Shown here one piece after another: positions 41,483 to 50,436 of a stretch of 64,000 nucleotides of DNA. Each line of letters opens with the position of its first letter. Position 1 is the first letter of the stretch. Source of the DNA: Verrucosispora sp. NA02020. Lineage in GTDB: Bacteria > Actinomycetota > Actinomycetes > Mycobacteriales > Micromonosporaceae. The stretch is taken from positions 3,782,001-3,846,000 of the forward strand of contig NZ_CP054923.1 in assembly GCF_013364215.1 (NCBI RefSeq), read 5' to 3'. A program made the translations under genes and the position numbers. The notes beneath the pieces are model-generated. The model searched no databases and was not told the DNA's origin. It saw nothing but the letters and a program-made list of their open reading frames with translations.

Positions 41483-43679
41483 CCCAGACGTCCGCGCCGT
41501 CGACCCGGACCCGGACCGGATCGCGGTGCGGTGCCCGGTCGGCCACCACCGCGAAGTCGACGACCCGACCCTCCCGCCACGTGCAGTCGACCCGGTAGCC
41601 GCCTCGGGCGCGCAGGCCCCGGAACTCCCCGTCGGCCCACTCGCGGGGCAGCGCCGGCAGCAGGTGGACGAGACCCTGGTGACTCTGCAGGAGCATCTCG
41701 ACGACGGCGGCGGTGACGCCGACGTTGCCGTCCATCTGCATCGGCGGATGGTCGCAGAGCAGGTTCTCCAACGTGTTGTAGCGCAGCAGGCCACGGATCA
41801 TGTGCCGGGCCCGCTGCGCCTCGCCGAGTCGGGCGAAGACGGCGGCCCGCCACGGCCACGTCCAGGAGCGGCGGCTGTCCCCCCGCACGGCGGACTCGTC
41901 GAACGGTATGCCGTCGCGCTCGCCGCAGCGGGCGGTGAGCGAGACCAGGGCCGCCGCCGCGAGATCCGGTGTCGCCGTGGGGGTGATCTGGCGGCCGGGG
42001 AAGACCGCGAACAGGTGCGAGGTGTGCCGGTGCACGTCGTCCGGGTCGTCCCGGTCGGTCCGCCACTCCTGGAGCTGGCCCCACCGCCCGATCCGGTGCG
42101 GCGCGAGCCGGGTCCGCAGGTCGGCGACGACGGCCCGGTACCCGGCGTCGACGTCGAGCGCCTCGGCGCAGTCCAGGTAGTTGCCGAAGAGGTCGGCGAC
42201 GACCTGCTGGTCGTACGTCACGCCGTGCTCGCGCGGGCCGTGCTCCGGCGACCAGCCGTCGGGCGCGACGAGAACGCCGTCCCGCTCGATCAGCCGGTCC
42301 TGCCAGAACTCACAGATCTCCCTGATCATCGGGTGGGCGACGTCCCGCAGGTAGGCCCGGTCCCGGGAGAAGGCCCAGTGCTCGTAGAGGTGCTGCGCGT
42401 ACCAGGCGCTGGCGACGGTGTTCCACTCCCAGGCGTTGCCGCCGAAGATGCTCTGGCTGGTGCGGGCCGTCCAGCCCCGCGTGTCGGCGCCGAAGGCGTG
42501 CCGGGTCGCGACGCGGCTCGGCACCGCCACCTGGCGGACGAACTCGACCAGCGCGCGATGGCTGTCGCCGAGGTCGGTCGTCTCGGCCGCCCAGTAGGCC
42601 ATCTGCACGTTGATGTTCGTGTGGTAGTCGCAGGCCCACGGCGGCCGGTCGCTGTCGTTCCAGAGTCCCTGGAGGTTGGCGGGGAGCCCGCCAGGTCGGG
42701 AGGAGCTGTACAGCAGGTAGCGGCCGAGGGCGACCATGGTCTGTTCGAGCGCGGGGTCCTCGCCGCCGGTGCGGTAGCGGGCCAACCGGGCGTCCGTCGG
42801 GAGCGCGCGGAGGTCCTCGTCGGAGTCGCCCCAGGTGACCGAGACGCGTCGCGCCACCTCGGTGCTGTCGGCGAGGTGCGTCGCGCGCAGCGTCGGGTAG
42901 GGCCGGTCCGCCGCCGCGTCGAGAGCGGCCTCGACGGCCGGTTCCGGCGCGCTGCCGCGCCACCCGGCCGACGCGTCCATCCGGTAGTCGGTGCGCGCGT
43001 CCAGCAGCAGCGTCATCCAGGTCGCCGTCCGTACCCGCAGCCGCGCGCCCACGGCGGTGACCACCCCGTCGGTGTCGGCCAGCCGCAACCCGGCCGCGTA
43101 CCGCAGGCCGTTGCCCAACCGGCCTCGGAAGGCGGCGGTACGCGCGGCGGCGTCCACGGTCACCGGCGCGCCCTGCGCACTGGTGAGGGCGATGTCGCAG
43201 TCCAGCGGTCCGGGGTGTGCGGCCTGGTAACGCAGCACCAGCACGTCGGCGGACCGACTGGCGAACGCCTCCCGCCGGACCCGCTGCCCGGCCACGGCGA
43301 AACCGGTGGAGTGGATGCCGGTCTCCAGGTCGAGGGTCCGGTGATAGTCGGTGACCCGGCCCGCACCGTCGGCGGCGACCGGGCCGCTCGCGAGGGCGAA
43401 GGTGAGCAGCAGGTCGCCGAAGGGCCGGTAGCACCCGAAGCCGGTGTCGCTCAGGTCGAAGTCGTCGTCGGGTCGACCGGCGAGGGCGTTGTCGTAGTCG
43501 TTGGCCCCGCCCCACAGGCTCTGCTCGTTGAACTGGATCCGGTCCCGCTCCGGCCCGCCGAAGAGCATCGCACCGAGCCGACCGTTGCCGATCGGCAACG
43601 CCTGGGACTGCCAGTCGGTGGCGGGACGCGCGTACCAGAGGCGGTGGCGGCCCGGTGGACCGTCGGGTGCGCGGGACAT
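41430..43679 (-). CDS. Glycoside hydrolase family 95, alpha-L-fucosidase type
   Basis: A 749-residue GH95 enzyme. The N-terminal beta-sandwich starts WYARPATDWQSQALPIGNGRLGAMLFGG; the catalytic (alpha/alpha)6 domain contains YHTNINVQMAYW (the two Asn that activate water), GWSPEHG (acid Glu) and HPPMQMDGNVG (Asp), matching the inverting 1,2-alpha-L-fucosidase scheme. Some members act on alpha-L-galactosides. There is no signal peptide, so it should act in the cytoplasm on imported fucosylated oligosaccharides. It is convergent with, and overlaps, the L-fucose dehydrogenase gene; it lies 9 nt after the APH-type kinase gene on the same strand. Confidence 0.9.
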   Translation of the reverse strand: MSRAPDGPPGRHRLWYARPATDWQSQALPIGNGRLGAMLFGGPERDRIQFNEQSLWGGANDYDNALAGRPDDDFDLSDTGFGCYRPFGDLLLTFALASGPVAADGAGRVTDYHRTLDLETGIHSTGFAVAGQRVRREAFASRSADVLVLRYQAAHPGPLDCDIALTSAQGAPVTVDAAARTAAFRGRLGNGLRYAAGLRLADTDGVVTAVGARLRVRTATWMTLLLDARTDYRMDASAGWRGSAPEPAVEAALDAAADRPYPTLRATHLADSTEVARRVSVTWGDSDEDLRALPTDARLARYRTGGEDPALEQTMVALGRYLLYSSSRPGGLPANLQGLWNDSDRPPWACDYHTNINVQMAYWAAETTDLGDSHRALVEFVRQVAVPSRVATRHAFGADTRGWTARTSQSIFGGNAWEWNTVASAWYAQHLYEHWAFSRDRAYLRDVAHPMIREICEFWQDRLIERDGVLVAPDGWSPEHGPREHGVTYDQQVVADLFGNYLDCAEALDVDAGYRAVVADLRTRLAPHRIGRWGQLQEWRTDRDDPDDVHRHTSHLFAVFPGRQITPTATPDLAAAALVSLTARCGERDGIPFDESAVRGDSRRSWTWPWRAAVFARLGEAQRARHMIRGLLRYNTLENLLCDHPPMQMDGNVGVTAAVVEMLLQSHQGLVHLLPALPREWADGEFRGLRARGGYRVDCTWREGRVVDFAVVADRAPHRDPVRVRVDGADVWVTPTAPGAGPRPGSAPR

Positions 43680-43688
43680 CGGCGGGGG

Positions 43689-44540
43689 CTACCCGGTCGC
43701 CGCGAGTGCGTCCCGGATCATCCGGTGCCCCTGCTCCTCGAAGCGTTCGTCGCCCACCCGGTACGCCCACCCCGCCGTGCCGATCGCGTCGCGGACCCGG
43801 GTCCGGTGCCAACTCCCCGGCTCGCGCGGATCGGCGCCGTATCCGTCCAGGAACGCCCGTTCCAGCGCCGGGTTCCGCCGGAAGTCCTGCACGGCCAGCC
43901 GCCCCAGGTCGGTGTACGCCGGTCGCAGCGCGGCCCGGCCGAAGTCGATGATGCTGACCCGCCCCCGGTGGACCAGCCAGTTGCGGGGCTGCCAGTCCCC
44001 GTGCGTCGGCACCAGCGTGGCCGGCGGCGTCGGCCAGTCGGCGATCTCGGCGCGCAGCCGCCGCACCGTCGCCGGGGCGATCCGGTGTGGACCGGCGAGC
44101 CAGGCCAGCGCCCGGGTGTTCTCCCGACTCTCGTAGTCGTCGTCGGTGACGGAGGTCTGGGCGTGCAGCAGGGCCAGCAACTCGCCCGCCTGCCGGTAGG
44201 CGGCCGGATCGTCGACGTGGGCGCTGTCGAGCACCAGCTCACCGGGGAGGTAGCGGGTGACCAGCAGTTTGGCCGACTCGTCGCCGTGCACCAGCACCGG
44301 CGCGCGGTCCCGGCTGGTCCACGGCGTCAGCCACTGGTGGTGGGCGCGCAGCTCACGGGCGATGTGCTGGTCCTCGGGGCCACCGGCCTTCACGATGTAG
44401 CGTGCCCCGTCCGAGGCGACCTCCAGCACGGTGGTCGGCAGCAGGTCCCACCCCAGGTCCCGGAGCACCGTCGCGTCGGGGAGCCACCGGTCCAGCAGGT
44501 CCCGCTGTGGCGCGGAGAGCTGGTCGCGTACGGAGGTCAC
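43689..44540 (-). CDS. Aminoglycoside-phosphotransferase-family kinase
   Basis: A 283-residue APH/choline-kinase-fold protein. The catalytic loop THGDWQPRNWLV (Asp and Asn) and the metal-binding IDFGRA motif are intact; the N-lobe Lys lies in YIVKAGG. Such proteins phosphorylate aminoglycosides, macrolides or many metabolites; no resistance call is justified. TAGGAT (44547-44552) lies 6 nt before the GTG start with no Shine-Dalgarno, a leaderless pattern. The fucosidase gene follows 9 nt downstream, so the two may be cotranscribed. Confidence 0.85.
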   Translation of the reverse strand: MTSVRDQLSAPQRDLLDRWLPDATVLRDLGWDLLPTTVLEVASDGARYIVKAGGPEDQHIARELRAHHQWLTPWTSRDRAPVLVHGDESAKLLVTRYLPGELVLDSAHVDDPAAYRQAGELLALLHAQTSVTDDDYESRENTRALAWLAGPHRIAPATVRRLRAEIADWPTPPATLVPTHGDWQPRNWLVHRGRVSIIDFGRAALRPAYTDLGRLAVQDFRRNPALERAFLDGYGADPREPGSWHRTRVRDAIGTAGWAYRVGDERFEEQGHRMIRDALAATG

Positions 44541-44568
44541 CGCCGGATCCTACGTGCGGGTGGCCCGA

Positions 44569-44614
44569 CGACGGGGACGCCGGCAGCCGAATCCGGCCAC
44601 CGGCGTCCCCGTCG
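44569..44614 (-). terminator. 15-bp hairpin terminator after the carboxylase gene
   Basis: Perfect 15-bp stem (44569-44583 with 44600-44614) around a 16-nt loop, 9 nt beyond the stop of the leftward carboxylase gene and before the APH gene. No T-run. It overlaps the -10 region of the APH gene's promoter only at its far side. Confidence 0.7.
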
Positions 44615-44623
44615 CGATCCGTC

Positions 44624-47600
44624 CTACTCGGTCGCCGTCGCCCCGATCGCCGCGATGACGCGGGGGCGGAGTTCGGCGGCGCGGATCACCGCGTCCACCG
44701 AGCCCACCTCGACCGCCCGCGCGATGTTGTGCACCCGGTCGAACTCCGTGGCCACCTCGCCGAGCTTCTCGGCGCGTACCGACGAGCGGAGTTCGTCGAG
44801 TTCGGCGGTGAGCGTGGCCCGGTCGGCGCCGGAGGCGGACGCCACGCGGGCCTCCAGGTCCCGGACCCGGGGATCGGCCGCCGTGCGGGCGTCGACGTCG
44901 CGGGAGAACACCACGGCGGCGGCCGGGGCGCCACCGAGCACCGAGGCGTACGAGCCCTCCAGCGCCAGCACCGTCATGCGGGGATTCAGCGCCTTGGAGA
45001 ACACCACGAACGCCCCGCCGTGGTATCGCGAGATGACGCAGAAGACGATCGGGCCACGGAAGTTCACGATGGCCCGGCCGATCTCGGCGCCGTACTCCAG
45101 TTGCAGCTTGCGCATCGACTCGGGCGACCCGTCGAAGCCCGACAGGTTGGCCAGCACCACCAGCGGCCGGTTGCCGCTGGCCGCGTTGATCGCCCGCGCG
45201 GCCTTCTTGGAGGAGCGGGGGAACAGCGTGCCCGCCGTGTAGGTGTCCGGGCCGTCGGTGGGCGGGAAGCCTCGGCGCGGCACCGCACGCGACTCGATGC
45301 CGAGCAGGCAGACCGGTACGCCGCCGAGGTGGACGTCCTGCACCACCGCGGTCTCCGCGTCGGCCATGCCGGCCCACCGCTCCAGCACCGGGTGGTCCTG
45401 GTCGGACAGCGCCCGCATCACCGTACGGATGTCGAAGGGCTTCTTGCGGTCCGGGTTCGCCACCGGGGAGAAGATCTCACCGACGGTGGTGAAGTCGCTG
45501 CCGGCCACCACGTGCGGGAAGTCGGAGACGTCCCGGTCGACGGGGTCGGTGGTGGTGCCCGGTCGCGGCCCCTGCTCGCCCGGCGCGACGTACGTGTGCT
45601 CGTAGTGCGACATCAGCACGTCCCGCGCGGCCGGCAGGTCCGGCGCCCAGTACTGCGCCTGCCCGTTCGGGCCCATCACCCGGTCGTAGCCGCCGATGCC
45701 GAAGTTGTCCTCGGCGGACACCCCGCCGGAGAAGTCCAGCGACTGCTTGCCGGTCAGCACCATCGCCGAGTCCGGCGTCATCACCAGCACACCCTTGGTG
45801 TGCATGAGCATCGTCGCCTCGGCGTTCCAGTACGGCTGGGCACCCACGTTGATGCCCGCGACCACGATGTTGATCTCGCCGCCGTCCTGGGTGAACTCCA
45901 CGATCCGCTTGAGTGCGGCGGCCACCCAGTCCATGTTCTCGGTGCCCGAGCTCATCGAGATCCGGGCACCGGCGGAGAGCGCGTACCACTCCAGCGGCAC
46001 CTGCATCCGCTCGGCCAGGTCCAGCGCGGCGATCACCCGGCGGCACTCCGGCTCGGAGAGCGCGCCCAGCGACTTGGTCGGGTCGCCGAGCAGCACCACC
46101 CGGGTCAGGCCCTGCGGGTGCCGGGAGGTCGGGGTGGTGACCACACCGGCCACGATCGCCGCGCGGTTGCGTCCCTTCGGCCGGTCGACCGGCACCAGCA
46201 CGTGCGCGTCGTCCAGGTCGTGCTCGACGAAGTCGCCGAGCAGGCGGGTCAGCTCGTACGGGTAGACCGTGTTGCGGCTGCTCGCGCCCAGCACCTTGAG
46301 CCGGTAGTCGTCGAGCGGCTCGACCGGCTCCACCGGCGGCTCGCCCACGGACAGCTCGGCTCCGCCGGTGGCGTCGAAGGAGATCCGTACCGCGATCTTG
46401 GTCAGCTCGCCGGTACGGCGGTTGCGCTGCCGACCGACGAAGAGGATCTCCTCCAGGCCGGCGCCGGCCGTGGTCGGGCGGATCCGGGCGGCGAGGTTCT
46501 CCATCTCCTCCAACGTGAGGCTGCTCGGCGGCCAGACGTAGATGACGATCCGGTTGGTGTGGAAACGCTTCTTCGACGACCGCCGGGACTGCGCCCGCCG
46601 GATCGAGTCGAGGCAGGCGGCCACGGTGTCCTCGGTGGTGGGCAGGGCGACCAGCCGGCCGTCGTGCTCCCGAAGCTCGGTCAGGTCGCGGATCTGCGCG
46701 AACGCCACCAGCCGCTCGTCGGACGGGTTCTCCCGGGCCACGCACTGGAAGAGATAGACCTCCTCGTCCGCCGACGGCAGCCGGGTCAGGTCGAACTTGT
46801 GCAGCCGCTCCAACTGCATCCGCTGCGCGATGTGCGGGTGCAGGCCACGGATCAGCCGCTCCTCGGCCATCCCGTCGCTCGACGGGCGGAACGTGAAGTG
46901 GTGGTGCATCACCGCCCCGCCGCTGCCGGCGACCGTGGCGGTCAACCGGCGGACCTGCGGCGGCAGCGGGTGCGCGGTGACGACCGCCAGCAGGGCCGCC
47001 GCCATCTCGTCGAAGCTCTCCGGCTGGTTCTCCCAGGCGAGGTAGATGTCGGCGTCGACGGCGGGCCCGTCGGCGGCCAGCTCGGCGAGCCCACGCAGCG
47101 CGTCGCCCAGCGCGTCGAAGCCGACGGCGGCCGAGACCAGCTCGGAGTCCGCGCGCCCGGCGACCACGAAACGGCAGCCGGCCGCCTCGCGGCTGGTGAC
47201 CCCGGTCAGCCCCTTGTTGCCGTAGTACCGCCGGGTCAGCACCTCCAGCATCACGGTGTTGTCCAGGTGGCCGCGTTGCAACCGCTGGCCGAGCAGCCGG
47301 ACCAGCGGCTCGGTGCTGCGGACCATGGCAGCGACGCGCTCGGCGCGGTCCGGCGCGTCCGGCACCGTGTCCAGGTGCCGCAGGTGGCGGCGGACCTCGG
47401 CGTAGACCCGGGCCCGGTTGCGACGCAGCAGCGGCTGGGCGAACCAGGCGAAGGCCACCCCACGGGCGAGGTCGGCGATCACCGGGTAGCGGACCTGCGT
47501 CGCGGCCAGCAGCCGCTCCAGCGCGAGGCCGGTCGGTTCGCGCAGCGCCTCGTCCGGCGGCGGCTCCCGCAGCCAGGTACGCAGCAGCGTCGCGATGACC

Positions 47601-50086
47601 GTGGCGTCGGCGGCGGCCCGCTGCTGGGCCAGGAAGATGCGGAAGACGGCACCCTCCAGCGCGGGGGCGCGGTCCAGCTCGGCGACACCGTAGTGCCCGA
47701 GCGCCCGGGCCAGCTTGGCCTGGAAGGCGTCCGGCACGCCGGCCCGCTCGACGTCGAGGCTCTGCAGGTAGGTGTGGAAGTACTCCCGGGCGCTGTGCAC
47801 GTGGGCGGCCTCGCCGTCCTCACCGGTGGGCCGGTTGCGGCTCAGCTCGGCCAGGTCGGCGAAGACGTCGACGAGGTCGAGTTCCTCGGCCAGCGGCCGG
47901 TACCCCTCCTCGGTGGCGGTCTGCCGCGCGACCAGGTACTCGTCGAGCACCCGCCCGCCGTCGTGCGGGTCGACGTCGAAGCCGAGCAGCAGGCCGCGCA
48001 GGTCCTCGTGACCGCGCCGGACACGCTGGCGGGCCGGGAGCCCGGCGGGCCGGGAGGGCAGGTCCAACTCGACGGAGGTCACCGGAGCCTCCACCGTCTC
48101 GGCCGCCCCGTCGGTGAGCGGTTCCAGCCGCAGCAGGGCCGCGCCGGCCTCCACCTGGCTGCCGACCGAGACGGTGCACTCCTTCAGCCGCGCCCGGAAC
48201 GGGGCCCGCAGCACCGTCTCCATCTTCATGGCTTCCAACACCAGCACCGGCGCGCCCGCCTCGACCTCGGCGCCGACCGTCAGCGGCGTGGCGACGACGA
48301 GTGCCGGCATCGGCGAGCGCAGCACGCCGCCCTCGTCCCGGCTGACCCGGTGCGCCACCCCGTCGACCTCAACCAGGTGCACCGGGCCGTGGGTGCCGGT
48401 GAGCAGGCGGTGCCGGGCGCCGTTGACGACGATCTGCCCGGTGTGCCGGTCGAAGCGGTCCAGCTCGACGTCGGCGGTGTGCACGGTGCCGCCCGCCTCG
48501 ATGCCGACCCGGAACCGGTGCGCGCCGGTGCGGGCCACCCGCATCCGGTACGTGACGCCCCGCAGCTTGAGGTCCGACGGGGTGCCGCTGGCGTGCCGCA
48601 CCTGGGGACGCCCACCGGAGGCGGTGGCCAGCAGCCGCTGCTGCTCGACGCGCTCCTCCTCCTCGTACGCCCCGATGGCGGCGGCGGCCAGCGCGACGCC
48701 GGAGTGCCGGTGCGCGACCAGCCGACCGGCGCCCCGGACCCGGTCGATCCAGCCGGTGTCCGCGCTCGCGTCGATCACCTCGGGCTGGTCGAGCAGGTCG
48801 AGCACGAAGCTCTTGTTGGTCGCGCCGCCCTCGATGATCACGGTGGTGTCCGCCATCGCGCGGCGCAGCCGGCCCAGAGCCTCGTCCCGGTCCCGGCCGT
48901 AGGCGATGACCTTCGCGATCATCGAGTCGAAGTCGGCGGGGATGGTGTCGCCCTCGCTGACGCCGGTGTCCACCCGGATGCCCGGGCCGGCCGGCAGGTC
49001 CAGCCGCGCGATCCGCCCGGGGGCGGGCGCGAAGTCACGGTCCGGGTCCTCGGCGTTGAGCCGGGCCTCGACGGCGTGCCCGCGCTCGACCGGCGGCCGC
49101 CCGGTGAGCTGTCCGCCCGAGGCCACGTGCAGCTGGGCCTTGACCAGGTCGAAGCCGGTGGTGGCCTCGGTGATCGGGTGCTCCACCTGGAGCCGGGTGT
49201 TGACCTCCAGGAAGGCGAACAGCCGGTCGCCCGGGTGATAGAGGAACTCGACGGTCGCCGCGCCCCGGTAGCCGACCGCCACGGCCAGCCGCTCGGCCGA
49301 CGTCTTCAACTCGGCCGTCTGCTCGGGGTCGAGCACCGGCGACGCCGACTCCTCGATGACCTTCTGGTTGCGGCGCTGCACCGAGCAGTCCCGGACGCCG
49401 AGCGCCCAGGCGGTGCCCTGACCGTCGGCGATCACCTGGACCTCGACGTGCCGGGCGCCGGTGACCAGGCGCTCCAGGAACACCACACCGCTGCCGAAGG
49501 CCCGCGCGGCCTCCTGGCTGGTGCGCTCGTACGCGTCGGCCAGCTCCGCCTCGTCGGTGATCACCCGGATGCCGCGTCCGCCGCCGCCCGCGGTCGCCTT
49601 CAGCATCAGCGGGTAGCCGATCTCGGCAGCCGCCGCGCGGGCGGCGTCCAGCGTCTCGACCGCGCCCCGGCTCCACGGCGCGACCGGCACACCGACCTGC
49701 TCGGCGAGCAGCTTCGCGCCGATCTTGTCGCCGAGCTGCCGCATCGCGTCCGGGCTGGGCCCGACGAAGGTGACGCCGATCTTCTCGCACAGCTCCGCGA
49801 AGGCCGGATCCTCGGCGACGAAGCCCCAACCGACCCACGCGGCGTCCGCGCCGGTCTCCACCAGCGCCCGCTCCAGCGTCGCGAGGTTCAGGTACGGACG
49901 CGCGGCGGCGGGCCCGAGGTCGTACGCGACGTCCGCCTCACGCACGAACGTGGCGGTGCGGTCGACGTCGGTGAACAGGGCCACGGTCTCGATGCGGGAT
50001 CCGGTCTCCGCTGCCAGCTCCCGGACCGCGTGGATGAGCCGCATGGCGGCCTCACCACGGTTGACGATGGCGATACGGCTGAACAC
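44624..50086 (-). CDS. Single-chain multidomain acyl-CoA carboxylase (eukaryote-like ACC layout)
   Basis: A 1,820-residue carboxylase with all activities in one chain. Residues 1-450 are biotin carboxylase (SRIAIVNRGEAAMRLI, ATP-grasp loop LMLKATAGGGGRGIR, EVNTRLQVEHPITE). A linker and the biotin domain follow, with biotinyl Lys621 in EAMKMET. Residues about 690-1270 correspond to the ACC central region, which bacterial multi-subunit enzymes lack; about 1270-1810 are the carboxyltransferase (GSYASVLGGAPAAAVVFSRDV near the end). It should make malonyl-CoA or another carboxyacyl-CoA; the acyl preference is unknown. GGAGGGG lies 8 nt before the GTG. It is monocistronic, closed by a hairpin. Confidence 0.9.
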   Translation of the reverse strand: MFSRIAIVNRGEAAMRLIHAVRELAAETGSRIETVALFTDVDRTATFVREADVAYDLGPAAARPYLNLATLERALVETGADAAWVGWGFVAEDPAFAELCEKIGVTFVGPSPDAMRQLGDKIGAKLLAEQVGVPVAPWSRGAVETLDAARAAAAEIGYPLMLKATAGGGGRGIRVITDEAELADAYERTSQEAARAFGSGVVFLERLVTGARHVEVQVIADGQGTAWALGVRDCSVQRRNQKVIEESASPVLDPEQTAELKTSAERLAVAVGYRGAATVEFLYHPGDRLFAFLEVNTRLQVEHPITEATTGFDLVKAQLHVASGGQLTGRPPVERGHAVEARLNAEDPDRDFAPAPGRIARLDLPAGPGIRVDTGVSEGDTIPADFDSMIAKVIAYGRDRDEALGRLRRAMADTTVIIEGGATNKSFVLDLLDQPEVIDASADTGWIDRVRGAGRLVAHRHSGVALAAAAIGAYEEEERVEQQRLLATASGGRPQVRHASGTPSDLKLRGVTYRMRVARTGAHRFRVGIEAGGTVHTADVELDRFDRHTGQIVVNGARHRLLTGTHGPVHLVEVDGVAHRVSRDEGGVLRSPMPALVVATPLTVGAEVEAGAPVLVLEAMKMETVLRAPFRARLKECTVSVGSQVEAGAALLRLEPLTDGAAETVEAPVTSVELDLPSRPAGLPARQRVRRGHEDLRGLLLGFDVDPHDGGRVLDEYLVARQTATEEGYRPLAEELDLVDVFADLAELSRNRPTGEDGEAAHVHSAREYFHTYLQSLDVERAGVPDAFQAKLARALGHYGVAELDRAPALEGAVFRIFLAQQRAAADATVIATLLRTWLREPPPDEALREPTGLALERLLAATQVRYPVIADLARGVAFAWFAQPLLRRNRARVYAEVRRHLRHLDTVPDAPDRAERVAAMVRSTEPLVRLLGQRLQRGHLDNTVMLEVLTRRYYGNKGLTGVTSREAAGCRFVVAGRADSELVSAAVGFDALGDALRGLAELAADGPAVDADIYLAWENQPESFDEMAAALLAVVTAHPLPPQVRRLTATVAGSGGAVMHHHFTFRPSSDGMAEERLIRGLHPHIAQRMQLERLHKFDLTRLPSADEEVYLFQCVARENPSDERLVAFAQIRDLTELREHDGRLVALPTTEDTVAACLDSIRRAQSRRSSKKRFHTNRIVIYVWPPSSLTLEEMENLAARIRPTTAGAGLEEILFVGRQRNRRTGELTKIAVRISFDATGGAELSVGEPPVEPVEPLDDYRLKVLGASSRNTVYPYELTRLLGDFVEHDLDDAHVLVPVDRPKGRNRAAIVAGVVTTPTSRHPQGLTRVVLLGDPTKSLGALSEPECRRVIAALDLAERMQVPLEWYALSAGARISMSSGTENMDWVAAALKRIVEFTQDGGEINIVVAGINVGAQPYWNAEATMLMHTKGVLVMTPDSAMVLTGKQSLDFSGGVSAEDNFGIGGYDRVMGPNGQAQYWAPDLPAARDVLMSHYEHTYVAPGEQGPRPGTTTDPVDRDVSDFPHVVAGSDFTTVGEIFSPVANPDRKKPFDIRTVMRALSDQDHPVLERWAGMADAETAVVQDVHLGGVPVCLLGIESRAVPRRGFPPTDGPDTYTAGTLFPRSSKKAARAINAASGNRPLVVLANLSGFDGSPESMRKLQLEYGAEIGRAIVNFRGPIVFCVISRYHGGAFVVFSKALNPRMTVLALEGSYASVLGGAPAAAVVFSRDVDARTAADPRVRDLEARVASASGADRATLTAELDELRSSVRAEKLGEVATEFDRVHNIARAVEVGSVDAVIRAAELRPRVIAAIGATATE

Positions 50087-50436
50087 CCGACGGACCCCTC
50101 CGGTAGACCTACGGCGACACGCGTCAGGGCACGGTGGCCCCCGCACAGATCACTGTTCTGCCTATGGGCAGCCAGCGCCATGTCGTAACCGCCGAACCCT
50201 GGGCGACCCGAGTTGTGGGAACCCCACAAAACCTTTTGGCGGGCGCCCACGTGAGCGGCGGGAAAGCCCGTCATCCCGACGACCGGTTCGTCGCCGCGCC
50301 GGTGGCCCTTTTCAGCATGCTCTCAGCGCGACCGACTACTCTCTGCTGCTCATGGATGATCTTCCGCATCATAGTCCGAGGCCCCTCGTCGTCCCGGTCG
50401 CCCGTACGGCCGTCGACCCGCGACAGGGGCTGACTC
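50087..50436. promoter_or_regulatory. 350-bp divergent intergenic region with a small hairpin
   Basis: This gap separates the leftward carboxylase gene from the rightward CNNM genes. It holds a 7-bp inverted repeat with a 3-nt loop, TTGTGGG-AAC-CCCACAA (50213-50229), followed by AAACCTTTT. It could be an operator. Short open frames here have no ribosome binding site or recognisable product, and I call no gene. Confidence 0.4.

Noticed and set aside
41526..45242. Open frame of 1,238 codons on the + strand
   Set aside because: It runs antisense across the GH95, APH and carboxylase genes and shows no recognisable sequence; real genes never span several unrelated genes this way.
44402..50188. 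Open frame of 1,928 codons on the + strand
   Set aside because: It is antisense to the acyl-CoA carboxylase gene. Its translation is Arg/Gly/Val/Asp-rich with no domain, as expected from the complement of a GC-rich coding sequence; the minus-strand frame has biotin carboxylase, biotin and carboxyltransferase motifs.
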